Of a stretch of 64,000 nucleotides of DNA, positions 52,790 to 61,477 are shown piece by piece (the stretch's first letter is position 1; the number at the start of each line of letters is the position of its first letter). Source of the DNA: Flavivirga sp. 57AJ16. GTDB lineage: Bacteria > Bacteroidota > Bacteroidia > Flavobacteriales > Flavobacteriaceae. The DNA is taken from contig NZ_JAQZAT010000003.1 in assembly GCF_028736925.1 (NCBI RefSeq), positions 1-64,000 of the forward strand. The letters are read 5' to 3'. The position numbers were made by a program, and so were the translations under genes. The notes beneath the pieces were generated by a model that did not search any database, was not told the origin of the DNA, and saw only the letters and a list, made by a program, of their open reading frames with translations.

Positions 52790-55700
52790 ATGAGTTTTTT
52801 AAATTCTGTACTTAAAGTATTTGTTGGTGACAAGTCCAAACAAGACGTAAAGGCCATCTACCCTATTGTAAATCAAGTCAAAACCTTTGAAGCTGCTTTA
52901 GAAGCCCTATCCCACGACGAATTACGTAGTAAAACTGTCGAATTCAAAGGCAAAATTGCTGAAGCCACTAAAAGTATCAACGAGCAAATAGCTAATCTTT
53001 TAGAAGAGGCAGAAAACACTGAAGATATAGACAGACGAGAAGATATTTATCAAGACATTGATAAGTTAAAAGATGATGCTTACAACGCATCTGAAACTGT
53101 TTTAAATGACATTTTACCCGAAGCTTTTGCAGTCGTTAAAGAGACTGCCAAACGTTTTGCTAATAATACAACTATAATTGTTTCAGCAAACACCTTTGAT
53201 AGGGAATTATCTGGAACCAAAGAGTATGTTGCTCTAGAAGATGATAAAGCGGTTTGGGCGAATTCCTGGGATGCTGCTGGAAAAGCCATCACTTGGGACA
53301 TGATCCATTACGATGTCCAACTCATTGGAGGTATAGCCATGCATCAAGGTAAAATTGCAGAAATGCAAACTGGTGAAGGTAAAACCTTAGTAGCAACCCT
53401 CCCTGTATATTTAAATGCACTTGCTGGAAAAGGCGTCCATTTAGTAACGGTCAATGATTACTTAGCAAAACGTGATAGCGCTTGGATGGCGCCAATTTTT
53501 GAGTTCCATGGTTTAAGTGTAGATTGTATTGATTATCATCAACCAAATTCCGACGAACGTAGAAAAGCTTATAATGCAGATATCACTTACGGAACCAATA
53601 ACGAATTTGGTTTTGATTATCTACGTGATAATATGGCACATTCACCTGACGATTTAGTACAACGCCCTCATAATTATGCGATTGTAGATGAAGTAGATTC
53701 GGTTTTAGTAGATGATGCCCGTACACCATTAATTATTTCAGGACCCATTCCTCAAGGAGAACGTCATGAATTTACAGAGTTAAAACCCAAGGTAGATGAT
53801 ATTGTAAGCGTACAACGTAAATATTTAACCGGTGTTTTAGCAGAAGCCAAGAAATTAATTAAAGCTGGCGATACAAAAGAAGGTGGATTCCAATTGCTTA
53901 GAGTGTATCGAGGTATTCCTAAAAACAAAGCACTTATTAAGTTCTTAAGTGAAGAAGGTATAAAACAACTACTTCAAAAAACCGAGAATTTCTACATGCA
54001 AGACAACAACCGCGAAATGCCAAAGGTTGATGCTGAGCTGTACTATGTTATTGAAGAAAAAAACAATCAAATTGAATTGACGGATAAAGGGATCGATTAC
54101 CTCTCAGGAAAAGATAATCCAGACTTTTTTATCTTACCCGAGATAGGTCTTGAAATTGCTAAAATTGAAAAACAAAATCTTTCAGCTGAAGAAGAAGCTA
54201 ATTTAAAAGAAGAGTTGTTTAAAGATTTTGGTGTAAAATCTGAGCGTATCCACACACTTAATCAACTTCTAAAAGCATACGCTTTATTTGAAAAAGACAC
54301 GCAATATGTAGTCATGGATAATAAAGTAATGATTGTAGATGAGCAAACAGGTCGTATTATGGATGGGCGTCGTTACAGTGACGGACTACACCAGGCGATT
54401 GAGGCTAAAGAGAATGTAAAAATTGAGGACGCCACCCAAACCTTTGCTACTGTAACACTTCAAAATTATTTCAGAATGTACCGCAAATTATCTGGTATGA
54501 CGGGTACTGCTGTTACAGAAGCTGGTGAGTTCTGGGAAATCTATAAGTTAGATGTCGTTGAAATCCCTACTAATAAACCAATTGCCAGAGATGACAGGGA
54601 AGATTTGGTTTATAAAACAAAACGTGAAAAATACAATGCGGTTATAGACGATGTTACCAAACTATCTCAAGCGGGGCGTCCGGTTTTAATTGGTACGACC
54701 TCTGTCGAAATTAGTGAGTTATTGGGTAAAATGCTAAGCATTCGTAAAATACCGCACAATGTATTAAATGCAAAACAACATAAAAAAGAGGCCGATATTG
54801 TTGATCAGGCAGGTAAATCCGGACAAGTAACTATCGCCACAAATATGGCGGGTCGTGGTACCGATATCAAATTGTCTGATGAAGTTAAAACTGCTGGCGG
54901 TTTAGCCATTGTTGGTACAGAGCGTCATGATTCCCGTCGTGTAGACAGACAGTTGCGTGGTCGTGCAGGTCGTCAAGGAGACCCAGGAAGTTCACAGTTT
55001 TATGTATCGCTAGAAGATAACTTAATGCGTTTATTTGGTAGCGAGCGTATTGCAAAAATGATGGATAAAATGGGACTCAAGGAAGGTGAAGTGATTCAGC
55101 ATTCCATGATTTCCAAATCCATTGAACGGGCACAGAAAAAAGTGGAGGAAAATAACTTTGGTGTTCGTAAGCGTTTATTGGAATACGATGATGTTATGAA
55201 TGCACAACGTGAGGTCGTTTATAAACGTCGTCACCATGCTTTATTTGGAGAACGTCTTCGTGTGGATTTAGCAAATATGATTTTTGACACCTCAGAAGGC
55301 ATTGCTGAGACTAACAAAGGCGCTAACGATTATAAAAACCTCGAGTTTGAATTAATTCGTTATTTCTCAATGAATTCCCCAGTTTCCGAAGAAGAATTTG
55401 CCAAACTTTCCGCACAAGAAATCACGTCTAAAATATACAAAACGGCTTTCGAGCATTACAAAGAAAAAATGGCTCGCAATGCTGAAATTGCATTCCCGGT
55501 CATTAAAAATGTATATGAAACGCAGCGTGACAAATTTAAACGTATCGTCGTACCATTTACCGATGGCATTAAAAGCTTAAATGTTGTTACCGATCTTGAA
55601 AAAGCCTATGAAACAAATGGTAAACAATTAATTACCGATTTTGAAAAGAATATCACACTTGCCATTATAGATGATGCCTGGAAAACGCATTTGCGTAAAA

Positions 55701-56146
55701 TGGATGAGTTAAAACAATCCGTACAATTGGCAGTCCACGAACAAAAAGACCCATTACTTATCTATAAGTTTGAGTCGTTCGAATTGTTTAAGGAGATGAT
55801 TGACCAAGTAAATAAAGATGTTATTTCATTCCTATTTAAAGGCGAGTTACCACAAGAAACTCAAAATACCATTCAAGAAGCAAGACAAATCCGTAAAAAA
55901 GAGAATTTAAAAACCCAAAAGGACGAAATACCTAATCTGGATGAACGTTCTGCACAAAGCAGAGCGGCTGGCAATACCCAGCGTCAACAAGAAGTTGTAG
56001 AAACCATTGTTCGCGATAGACCAAAAATTGGACGTAACGACCGTGTTACCATTAAACACGTTATGAATGGTGAAAACAAAACACTTAAGTACAAACAAGC
56101 AGAACCATTAATTGCCAAAGGGGATTGGGTGTTGGTTGAAGATTAA
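52790..56146 (+). CDS. secA: Preprotein translocase ATPase SecA
   Basis: Motor of the Sec translocon. The 1118-residue length is usual for Bacteroidetes SecA, which carries inserts in the first nucleotide-binding domain (about 55-110 and 330-400). Motifs: TGEGKT (about 194-199), TVNDYLAKRD, TYGTNNEFGFDYLRDN, VDEVDSVLVDDARTPLIISG, NMAGRGTDIKL and RQLRGRAGRQGDPGSS. The C-terminus ends VLVED after a basic stretch and has no zinc-binding cysteine motif, as is common in this phylum. It is preceded by a promoter-like box and followed by two hairpins. Confidence 0.97.
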   Translation: MSFLNSVLKVFVGDKSKQDVKAIYPIVNQVKTFEAALEALSHDELRSKTVEFKGKIAEATKSINEQIANLLEEAENTEDIDRREDIYQDIDKLKDDAYNASETVLNDILPEAFAVVKETAKRFANNTTIIVSANTFDRELSGTKEYVALEDDKAVWANSWDAAGKAITWDMIHYDVQLIGGIAMHQGKIAEMQTGEGKTLVATLPVYLNALAGKGVHLVTVNDYLAKRDSAWMAPIFEFHGLSVDCIDYHQPNSDERRKAYNADITYGTNNEFGFDYLRDNMAHSPDDLVQRPHNYAIVDEVDSVLVDDARTPLIISGPIPQGERHEFTELKPKVDDIVSVQRKYLTGVLAEAKKLIKAGDTKEGGFQLLRVYRGIPKNKALIKFLSEEGIKQLLQKTENFYMQDNNREMPKVDAELYYVIEEKNNQIELTDKGIDYLSGKDNPDFFILPEIGLEIAKIEKQNLSAEEEANLKEELFKDFGVKSERIHTLNQLLKAYALFEKDTQYVVMDNKVMIVDEQTGRIMDGRRYSDGLHQAIEAKENVKIEDATQTFATVTLQNYFRMYRKLSGMTGTAVTEAGEFWEIYKLDVVEIPTNKPIARDDREDLVYKTKREKYNAVIDDVTKLSQAGRPVLIGTTSVEISELLGKMLSIRKIPHNVLNAKQHKKEADIVDQAGKSGQVTIATNMAGRGTDIKLSDEVKTAGGLAIVGTERHDSRRVDRQLRGRAGRQGDPGSSQFYVSLEDNLMRLFGSERIAKMMDKMGLKEGEVIQHSMISKSIERAQKKVEENNFGVRKRLLEYDDVMNAQREVVYKRRHHALFGERLRVDLANMIFDTSEGIAETNKGANDYKNLEFELIRYFSMNSPVSEEEFAKLSAQEITSKIYKTAFEHYKEKMARNAEIAFPVIKNVYETQRDKFKRIVVPFTDGIKSLNVVTDLEKAYETNGKQLITDFEKNITLAIIDDAWKTHLRKMDELKQSVQLAVHEQKDPLLIYKFESFELFKEMIDQVNKDVISFLFKGELPQETQNTIQEARQIRKKENLKTQKDEIPNLDERSAQSRAAGNTQRQQEVVETIVRDRPKIGRNDRVTIKHVMNGENKTLKYKQAEPLIAKGDWVLVED

Positions 56147-56147
56147 A

Positions 56148-56210
56148 ATTCCTGCGAATGCAGGAATCTCATCATACTAAAATCCCGATAGAAAATTATC
56201 GAGATTTTTT
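56148..56210 (+). terminator. Two hairpins downstream of secA
   Basis: First hairpin ATTCCTGC-gaat-GCAGGAAT (56148-56167), of the dispersed dyad family. Second hairpin AATCCCGATA-gaaaat-TATCGAGATT (56181-56206, one mismatch), followed by a T run (56205-56210). The second has intrinsic-terminator form. Confidence 0.75.
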
Positions 56211-56444
56211 ATGCACAAATATTTTTAACAATTTAATTTCTAAACATAAGTATCAAACTTATTTTTGTAAGAAAAAACATCTAAACTCGTTTAACTTATA
56301 AATATAAAATAACCTATTCTGAACTTGTTTCAGCATTAAAACGATTTCATATCGAGTTGTTAAACGAAAATTTGTAAAAAATATATGGAATATATAGGAC
56401 ATATATCCTATATTCCGTTGTTAGCTGCAACCTGAAAAAACGAA

Positions 56445-56783
56445 ATGAATAAATACATTAAATACGGGATTCTTATTTTAGTTGGTTTAACTCTAACATT
56501 TCTTTTTTGGAAATTTCCTGCACCTGATGATAGAATATTAAATATTCAGAACTACTTAATTACCGTTGGTGGAATTATGTCAGCATTTATTATTGCTTAC
56601 CTGTCTGCTAAATTATTCAATTTAAAAACTGATAGAAATAACAGACAACTTCAAGTAGACAAATTAGGGGAAAGGCTTACTGCATTTAGGCAGTTAATGT
56701 ACTTCATAATGAATAGCCACGACTTTTGGAACAGATATTCTGATATTGCAAAATTCAAGAAAGAATATCCAAATTTTTATTAA
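56445..56783 (+). CDS. Small membrane protein, probably a shortened gene
   Basis: 112 residues with two hydrophobic segments (about 6-23 and 37-55), then NLKTDRNNRQLQVDKLGERL and TAFRQLMYFIMNSHDFWNRY. The protein stops at FKKEYPNFY, in a region that reads as the middle of a longer cytoplasmic domain in similar Bacteroidetes proteins. The 3' part is missing: the next bases hold the toxin-antitoxin promoter region. So this is either a truncated gene or a short variant. No function is known. Confidence 0.6.
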   Translation: MNKYIKYGILILVGLTLTFLFWKFPAPDDRILNIQNYLITVGGIMSAFIIAYLSAKLFNLKTDRNNRQLQVDKLGERLTAFRQLMYFIMNSHDFWNRYSDIAKFKKEYPNFY

Positions 56784-56839
56784 TACACGTATAACAATAA
56801 ATAAAAATACACGTGCATCAAATATATTTTGTAACTTTG
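56782..56839 (+). promoter_or_regulatory. Control region of the toxin-antitoxin pair
   Basis: AATACACGT is repeated at 56782-56790 and 56806-56814, 24 bases apart, followed by the -7 match TAACTTTG (56832-56839), 31 bases before the antitoxin start. The repeats are a candidate operator for autoregulation by the ribbon-helix-helix antitoxin. A -33 TTG is not seen. Confidence 0.4.
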
Positions 56840-56870
56840 TGTAAAGTAACATTTAAAAATCATTAAAGCG

Positions 56871-57122
56871 ATGAATACAAAGTTGACTTTAACAATAGAA
56901 AAAGAAATAATAGAACGAGCAAAGAACTATGCAAAAGAAAAGAATCGTAGTTTATCAGATATAATTGAGAATTATTTAAAAATTCTTACTGAAAAAGAAC
57001 AAAAAGATAAAGACAAGAAACTTAATCCAATTGTTGAGTCATTAAAAGGTTCTTTCAAAATGCCTAAAAATATGGACTATAAAAAAGAACTAAAAAATCG
57101 ATTAGAAGAGAAATACTTGTAA
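56871..57122 (+). CDS. Ribbon-helix-helix antitoxin (DUF6364-like)
   Basis: 83 residues. The N-terminal strand NTKLTLTIEKEIIERAKNYA and helix ending RSLSDIIENYLKILTEK give a ribbon-helix-helix DNA-binding unit (about 1-45). The basic C-terminal part (FKMPKNMDYKKELKNRLEEK) probably wraps and inhibits the toxin. The stop codon TAA directly abuts the toxin ATG, as expected for a co-translated antitoxin-toxin pair. Confidence 0.85.
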   Translation: MNTKLTLTIEKEIIERAKNYAKEKNRSLSDIIENYLKILTEKEQKDKDKKLNPIVESLKGSFKMPKNMDYKKELKNRLEEKYL

Positions 57123-57545
57123 ATGGATAAAGTTTTAATCGATACAGACGTATTAATGGATTTCTTTTTTGACAGAAAACCGTTCGCAAAGTATTCTGCC
57201 GAGCTAATAAATCTATGTGCGGAAAAAGAAATTCAAGGATATACTACACCAGTAATAATATCAAATGTGTATTATTTGCTTCGTAAAACTGCAAAACATA
57301 CTATCATTGTGGAAAAAATAAAACAACTATTGACCATAATTGAAATTGTGAAAATGGATAAAAATGCAGTTATGAATGCACTAAATTCTGAATTTAAAGA
57401 CTTTGAGGATGCTTTACAAAATTTTTCCGCAATTGAAAATGGGGGAATAAAAATCATTCTTACCAGAAACTTAAAGGATTTCAAGAAAAGTGAATTAGCC
57501 ATTTTGACACCTGAAACATATTTGAAAGGGAAAGCCAGTGGCTAA
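57123..57545 (+). CDS. PIN-domain toxin (VapC-like ribonuclease)
   Basis: 140 residues with the PIN fold: MDKVLIDTDVLMDFFFDR carries the metal-binding aspartates (about D7, D9), EFKDFEDALQNFSAIENG has the central acidic cluster, and ILTRNLKDFKKSELAILTPE is the C-terminal strand with a conserved TRN-D motif. Such toxins cleave tRNA or rRNA when the antitoxin is lost. The final Gly-stop lies inside the GCTAACA boundary motif. Confidence 0.88.
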   Translation: MDKVLIDTDVLMDFFFDRKPFAKYSAELINLCAEKEIQGYTTPVIISNVYYLLRKTAKHTIIVEKIKQLLTIIEIVKMDKNAVMNALNSEFKDFEDALQNFSAIENGGIKIILTRNLKDFKKSELAILTPETYLKGKASG

Positions 57546-57681
57546 CACACTGTATCAAATAATAGCGGTTTAATCGCTAAAACATAAATGAATTTAAACA
57601 AACAAAAGGCAGTAACAAACGGAATGGTAAGCACTTAAAAATCAGCAAATATCCTTATAGATACTAGACTTGACGAACATT

Positions 57682-58983
57682 TTAAACCACCTCCCCATAC
57701 AAATCAAAATCCTCAGCTTCAATAATCTTTACGGTAGTAAACTCTCCTGTTTTTAAATAAGTTTTAGTAGCATCGATCAATACTTCATTATCAACATCCG
57801 GTGAATCATATTCGGTACGTCCAATAAAATAATTCCCCTCTTTCCTATCAATAACCACTTTAAAGGTTTTACCTATTTTCTCTTGATTGAGTTCCCATGA
57901 AATCTGCGATTGTATTTCCATAATCTGGTTAGCACGTTCTATTTTCACATCTTCGGGAACATCATCGTCTAAATTATAGGCATGCGTATTCTCTTCATGA
58001 GAATAGGTAAAACAACCTAAACGCTCAAAACGCATATCTGTAACCCATTGCTTCAATGTTTGAAAGTCTTCTTCTGTTTCCCCAGGATATCCAACAATAA
58101 GGGTTGTTCTTATAGTCATATCAGGAACTGCCAGCCTAAACTCTTTAAGCAACTTGGTGGTTTTTTCTTTAGTGGTACCTCGACGCATACTTTTTAAAAT
58201 AGCATCAGAAATATGCTGTAGCGGAATATCCAAATAATTACAAATCTTAGGCTCTCGATTCATAACGTCTAAAACATCCATTGGAAAGCCCGTTGGAAAG
58301 GCATAATGCAAACGAATCCATTCTACGCCCTCAACTTTTACTAAAGCCTCCAGCAGCTCCGCTAAATTTCTTTTTTTATATAGATCCAAGCCATAATAGG
58401 TTAAATCCTGGGCTATTAAAATAAGTTCTTTAACACCTTTTGCAGCCAATTTTTCAGCCTCTATAACAATGGCTTCAATAGGCGTACTCTTATGCTTTCC
58501 CCGCATGATGGGAATAGCACAAAAACTACATGGCCTGTCGCAGCCCTCAGCAATCTTTAAATAGGCATAATTCTTAGGGGTCGTTGTTAAGCGCTCTCCT
58601 ATGAGTTCGTGCTTATAATCTGCCCCTAAAGCCTTAAGTAAATGAGGCAATTCCGTAGTACCAAAATAGGCATCGACATTCGGAATTTCCTTTTGCAGAT
58701 CTGGTTTATAACGTTCACTTAAACACCCCGTAACAAATACCTTATCCACGTCTCCCGCTTCCTTTTTTTGCATGAACTCTAAGATCGTATTCACACTTTC
58801 TTCTTTGGCATTATTAATAAACCCACAGGTATTAATAACTACAATATTCCCTTCCTCTTCATGAACAACATCTTTACCGCTGGCCTTAAGCTGCCCCATT
58901 AACACTTCACTATCGTAAACATTTTTACTACAACCAAGAGTTACTACATTGATCTTATTTTTCTTAAGAGTTTTTGTGCGCAT
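57682..58983 (-). CDS. rimO: Ribosomal protein S12 methylthiotransferase RimO
   Basis: Radical-SAM enzyme that adds a methylthio group to an aspartate of ribosomal protein S12. The 433 residues contain the N-terminal UPF0004 cluster cysteines (C18 in VVTLGCSKNVYDSE, C53 in NTCGF, C87 in TGCLSER), the radical-SAM CxxxCxxC (GCDRPCSFCAIP, about C148, C152, C155) and a C-terminal TRAM domain. SKNVYDSE and IPLQHISDAILKSMRRG distinguish it from MiaB. It stands alone, with the cassette-like island downstream. Confidence 0.95.
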   Translation of the reverse strand: MRTKTLKKNKINVVTLGCSKNVYDSEVLMGQLKASGKDVVHEEEGNIVVINTCGFINNAKEESVNTILEFMQKKEAGDVDKVFVTGCLSERYKPDLQKEIPNVDAYFGTTELPHLLKALGADYKHELIGERLTTTPKNYAYLKIAEGCDRPCSFCAIPIMRGKHKSTPIEAIVIEAEKLAAKGVKELILIAQDLTYYGLDLYKKRNLAELLEALVKVEGVEWIRLHYAFPTGFPMDVLDVMNREPKICNYLDIPLQHISDAILKSMRRGTTKEKTTKLLKEFRLAVPDMTIRTTLIVGYPGETEEDFQTLKQWVTDMRFERLGCFTYSHEENTHAYNLDDDVPEDVKIERANQIMEIQSQISWELNQEKIGKTFKVVIDRKEGNYFIGRTEYDSPDVDNEVLIDATKTYLKTGEFTTVKIIEAEDFDLYGEVV

Positions 58984-59042
58984 ATTATTTTCCCACGAAA
59001 AAGGGAATTTTTTTAGTTAATAATGACAGTCCATTCAGGGCG

Positions 59043-59050
59043 CAAAGATA
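59043..59050 (-). promoter_or_regulatory. -7 box of rimO
   Basis: On the minus strand TATCTTTG, a perfect TAnnTTTG match, lies 60 bases before the rimO start. Only TTTA, not TTTG, is found at the -33 position. Confidence 0.55.
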
Positions 59051-59222
59051 CGGAATCATTTATGATAAACGATTCTTGATCTATGAATTGTCAAGCGTGT
59101 TTTTTAAGCTTGAATTTTAAATATTTAACAGAATAGTTTCATACCCAATCTCTGCCTTGTCAGCAGGAAGTTGAGTACAGATTTTGACCTTTTCGGTCAA
59201 AAATCAAAATGCTATTATTTAG

Positions 59223-59258
59223 ATTCCCATTCCTGCCAGCAGGCAGGTTCATGGGAAT
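59223..59258. repeat. Long hairpin of the ATTCCTG dyad family
   Basis: ATTCCCAT-t-CCTGCC-agca-GGCAGG-ttc-ATGGGAAT: two paired blocks of eight and six bases with small internal loops. It is the longest member of the dispersed dyad family in the window. Confidence 0.75.
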
Positions 59259-59275
59259 GACAATTTCAGCGGAAA

Positions 59276-59305
59276 CTTCGAGACAAAACCTCGAAGATTT
59301 TTTTT
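59276..59305 (+). terminator. Terminator-like hairpin without an upstream plus-strand gene
   Basis: CTTCGAG-acaaaac-CTCGAAG followed by a run of T (59298-59306). The form is that of a plus-strand intrinsic terminator, but no plus-strand gene lies between 57545 and this point. It could end antisense or read-through transcripts from the cassette island, or be a relic. Confidence 0.6.
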
Positions 59306-59354
59306 TCGATTAAACCTTTTATATATTTAACCGTCTTAAATAAAAACTTATGTT

Positions 59355-60440
59355 ATGAAAAAGATGGCCTATCCCATACTTTTGGTAATTATTTCTTTTT
59401 TTAGTTGTGCTTCTAACGATACTTCTACAGATACCCCACAAACATCTAGCGAACTTTATTTTCCTCCTATAAATTCCAATACATGGGAAACATTGAGCCT
59501 TGACGAGTTAAATTGGAACGAAACGGTGCTACAATCGCTTTTAGACTATGTTGAAAGCAAAAACACCAAAGCTTTTCTTATTTTAAAAAATGGGAAAATG
59601 GCTGTAGAATGGTATGCTAACGGCGAAGATGCTAATTCTAATTTAGCTTGGAATTCTGCTGCAAAAACCTTGGTGGCTTTTACAACGGGCATCGCCCAAC
59701 AAGAAGGTTTTTTAAATATTAACGATGCTTCAAAAGATTATTTAGGCAATGGTTGGTCTAGCTTAACACCTGAGCAGGAATCGGATATTAAAGTTCGGAA
59801 CCATTTAACGATGACAACTGGATTGGATTATACAGTAATTGATAACAATTGTACCGACCCAGACTGTTTTATTTATAAAAATGAACCAGGAAGCTTTTGG
59901 TATTACCATAACGGCGCCTACACCATACTTCACGATATAGTCTCTGGAGCTGTTAACACCGATTTTAATAATTATTTCAATACCAAATTAAAAAATAAAA
60001 TTGGCATGCAAGGTGCTTGGGTTCCTTTTGGGTATTATAAATTATACTACAGCAACGCCAGAAGCATGGCTAGGTTTGGTCTACTTAATTTAAACAAAGG
60101 TATTTGGAATGGTGTCGACATCTTGAATGATGAAAATTATTTTGATGCTATGACCAATACCTCACAAAACCTCAATAAAAGTTATGGCTATTTATGGTGG
60201 TTAAATGGAAAAGACAGCTATAGAGGCCCTGGGCTGACCGTAGAATTTCAAGGAAAACTAATTCCAAATGCACCTGATGATTTGATTGCTGGTTTGGGTA
60301 AAAATGACCAAAAAATGTACATTGTCCCAAGCCAAAACCTGGTTATTATTAGAATGGGTGGCGATGCTGGGGAATCTTTACTCGGTCCCTCTAGTTTTGA
60401 CAATGACCTTTGGGGAGAAATAAATAAACTAATTTATTAA
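59355..60440 (+). CDS. Serine-hydrolase lipoprotein, beta-lactamase class C fold
   Basis: 361 residues. Signal peptide KKMAYPILLVIISFFSC with lipobox cysteine (about residue 18), a Ser/Thr-rich linker, then a penicillin-binding-protein-like domain. SxxK is in WNSAAKTLVAF (about 100-110), and YxN is in FWYYHNGAYTIL. GLGKNDQKMYIVPSQNLVII replaces the classical KTG region, as in Bacteroidetes serine hydrolases of this type. Natural substrate unknown: peptide, ester or acyl glycan. It does not look like a resistance beta-lactamase. Confidence 0.88.
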   Translation: MKKMAYPILLVIISFFSCASNDTSTDTPQTSSELYFPPINSNTWETLSLDELNWNETVLQSLLDYVESKNTKAFLILKNGKMAVEWYANGEDANSNLAWNSAAKTLVAFTTGIAQQEGFLNINDASKDYLGNGWSSLTPEQESDIKVRNHLTMTTGLDYTVIDNNCTDPDCFIYKNEPGSFWYYHNGAYTILHDIVSGAVNTDFNNYFNTKLKNKIGMQGAWVPFGYYKLYYSNARSMARFGLLNLNKGIWNGVDILNDENYFDAMTNTSQNLNKSYGYLWWLNGKDSYRGPGLTVEFQGKLIPNAPDDLIAGLGKNDQKMYIVPSQNLVIIRMGGDAGESLLGPSSFDNDLWGEINKLIY

Positions 60441-60463
60441 TTAAGCCACACGTTTTTTAGAAG

Positions 60464-60892
60464 TTAGTTCCTTTCTTCGAAAGACACAATAACACCCTTT
60501 TCCAAATAGTTTTTTAAACCATTTAGCAACATAGCCCAACAAAATGAAGCATGTCTAAAATGGTGATTATCTTCTAACCAATTAACATGACCAAATTTAA
60601 CCAAAGTTTCTGCCCCCTTTGCTTCTAATTCAAAGCCAAATGTTGTAGGGTTCCAATCTTTGTCCGAATCTGTCATCTTTAAATAAAATGATGCATTCTT
60701 TTTAATTTTGGATACTTTACAGAACCAATTATAAGTATCTGTAAAATTCAAATTGTATACAGCATCCAACTCAGGGGTTCCTGAGCTTTTTAATGTCCAC
60801 CAATTATTTAGGTGCCCTGGTAATGAAACAGCATCGAAAACCACTTTTGGAGAAGCTTTGATTATAAGGTTATGGTAAATATTATAGCTCAT
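60464..60892 (-). CDS. SRPBCC (START/AHSA1-like) protein
   Basis: 142 residues: NIYHNLIIKASPKVVFDAVS at the N-terminus, GHLNNWWTLKSSGTPELDAV, GFELEAKGAETLVKFGHVNW and the C-terminal helix FCWAMLLNGLKNYLEKG. This is the beta-grip plus long helix of the SRPBCC fold, which binds hydrophobic ligands. The ligand is unknown. Its promoter may be TTTTG-21-TATATTTA on the minus strand (about 60902-60935, one mismatch). It is convergent with the serine-hydrolase gene. Confidence 0.85.
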   Translation of the reverse strand: MSYNIYHNLIIKASPKVVFDAVSLPGHLNNWWTLKSSGTPELDAVYNLNFTDTYNWFCKVSKIKKNASFYLKMTDSDKDWNPTTFGFELEAKGAETLVKFGHVNWLEDNHHFRHASFCWAMLLNGLKNYLEKGVIVSFEERN

Positions 60893-61095
60893 ATAGCTAA
60901 ATATACTAATTATACCAATTATTACTCAAAACAACCCATATAATTTGTTTCTATTTCGCTCATATTTCAATATAAAACATGTGCTCAGCTTGACTGGGTA
61001 TAAAACCATAACTAAGGCTATGATTGAATTTTCTATCTTATCTGATCAAAATATAATTCAAATTATTTATAGCTCATTTTAAATAATAATTGGTA

Positions 61096-61393
61096 TTATT
61101 TGCCATATGGATTAAAGCTTTGAACGAAATTATAAATATGAATTTCAAAAAAATAACTGACTACCATAAATGAAAAAATTATAAAGACTAAATTCCCATC
61201 ATATTTTTGGTTCTTTAGGCTCCAGATAGCGTACCATAAAATCAGGCTAAATAATGGAATGAAAAAATATGAAGGGAAAGTCTATATAATAAAATAAATA
61301 GTCTGGAATTAGAAGGCTGTTTGTATTGAAATATGATTGAATAAGAGCAGTAAAATAACTCAAAATTCTCATAGCAGAATAAACTCTAGACAT
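61096..61393 (-). pseudogene. Frameshifted gene for a small membrane protein
   Basis: Starting at the ATG at 61393, frame one gives 48 residues (MSRVYSAMRILSYFTALIQS, then YFNTNSLLIPDYLFYYIDFP) to a stop at 61247-61249. Removing one base from the A run at 61262-61267 joins frame one to a second open frame (FIPLFSLILWYAIWSLKNQK, FIIFSFMVVSYFFEIHIYNF, QSFNPYGK) that stops at 61096-61098. The joined product has 98 residues with three hydrophobic segments. The total length is 298 bases, one more than a multiple of three. It may be a real pseudogene, a slippery-run phase variant or a sequencing error. No family was recognised. Confidence 0.6.
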
Positions 61394-61440
61394 GAACTCG
61401 AAGTGTCTTCTTATCGTCTAAATTCAACATAAGAATTATA

Positions 61441-61474
61441 CTGCCTGTCCCTCCCGGCAAGCGGGCGCAGGAAT
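61441..61474. repeat. GC-rich hairpin at the ftsY 3' end
   Basis: CCTG-tccct-CCCG-gcaag-CGGG-cg-CAGG gives two short stems three bases past the ftsY stop codon. It belongs to the ATTCCTG dyad family and may end ftsY transcription. Confidence 0.6.
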
Positions 61475-61477
61475 TGG

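Larger units (their letters stand above)
56417..57547 (+). mobile_element. Cassette-like island with toxin-antitoxin pair
   Basis: The segment is bounded by GTTGTTAGC (56417-56425) and GCTAACA (57541-57547), imperfect inverse copies. The left motif continues TGCAACCTGAAAAAACGAA right before a start codon, and the right motif overlaps the stop codon of the last gene. This layout recurs in my memory of flavobacterial gene cassettes in AT-rich intergenic sites. Inside are a shortened membrane protein gene and a VapBC-like pair. The flanks are secA and rimO. No integrase or recombinase is present, so the mobilising enzyme is unknown. Confidence 0.4.
58984..59354. other. Intergenic region, no gene seen
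   Basis: 371 bases between the divergent rimO and serine-hydrolase genes. It holds the rimO -7 box (59043-59050), a large hairpin of the dyad-repeat family (59223-59258) and an orphan terminator-like hairpin (59276-59305), each listed separately. A near-match -7 box TATATTTA at about 59322-59329 may serve the serine-hydrolase gene. Confidence 0.6.

Noticed and set aside
59355-60440. Serine hydrolase considered as an antibiotic-resistance beta-lactamase
   Set aside because: SxxK and YxN are shared by many esterases and peptidases of this fold; the lipoprotein form and the altered third motif fit a general serine hydrolase.
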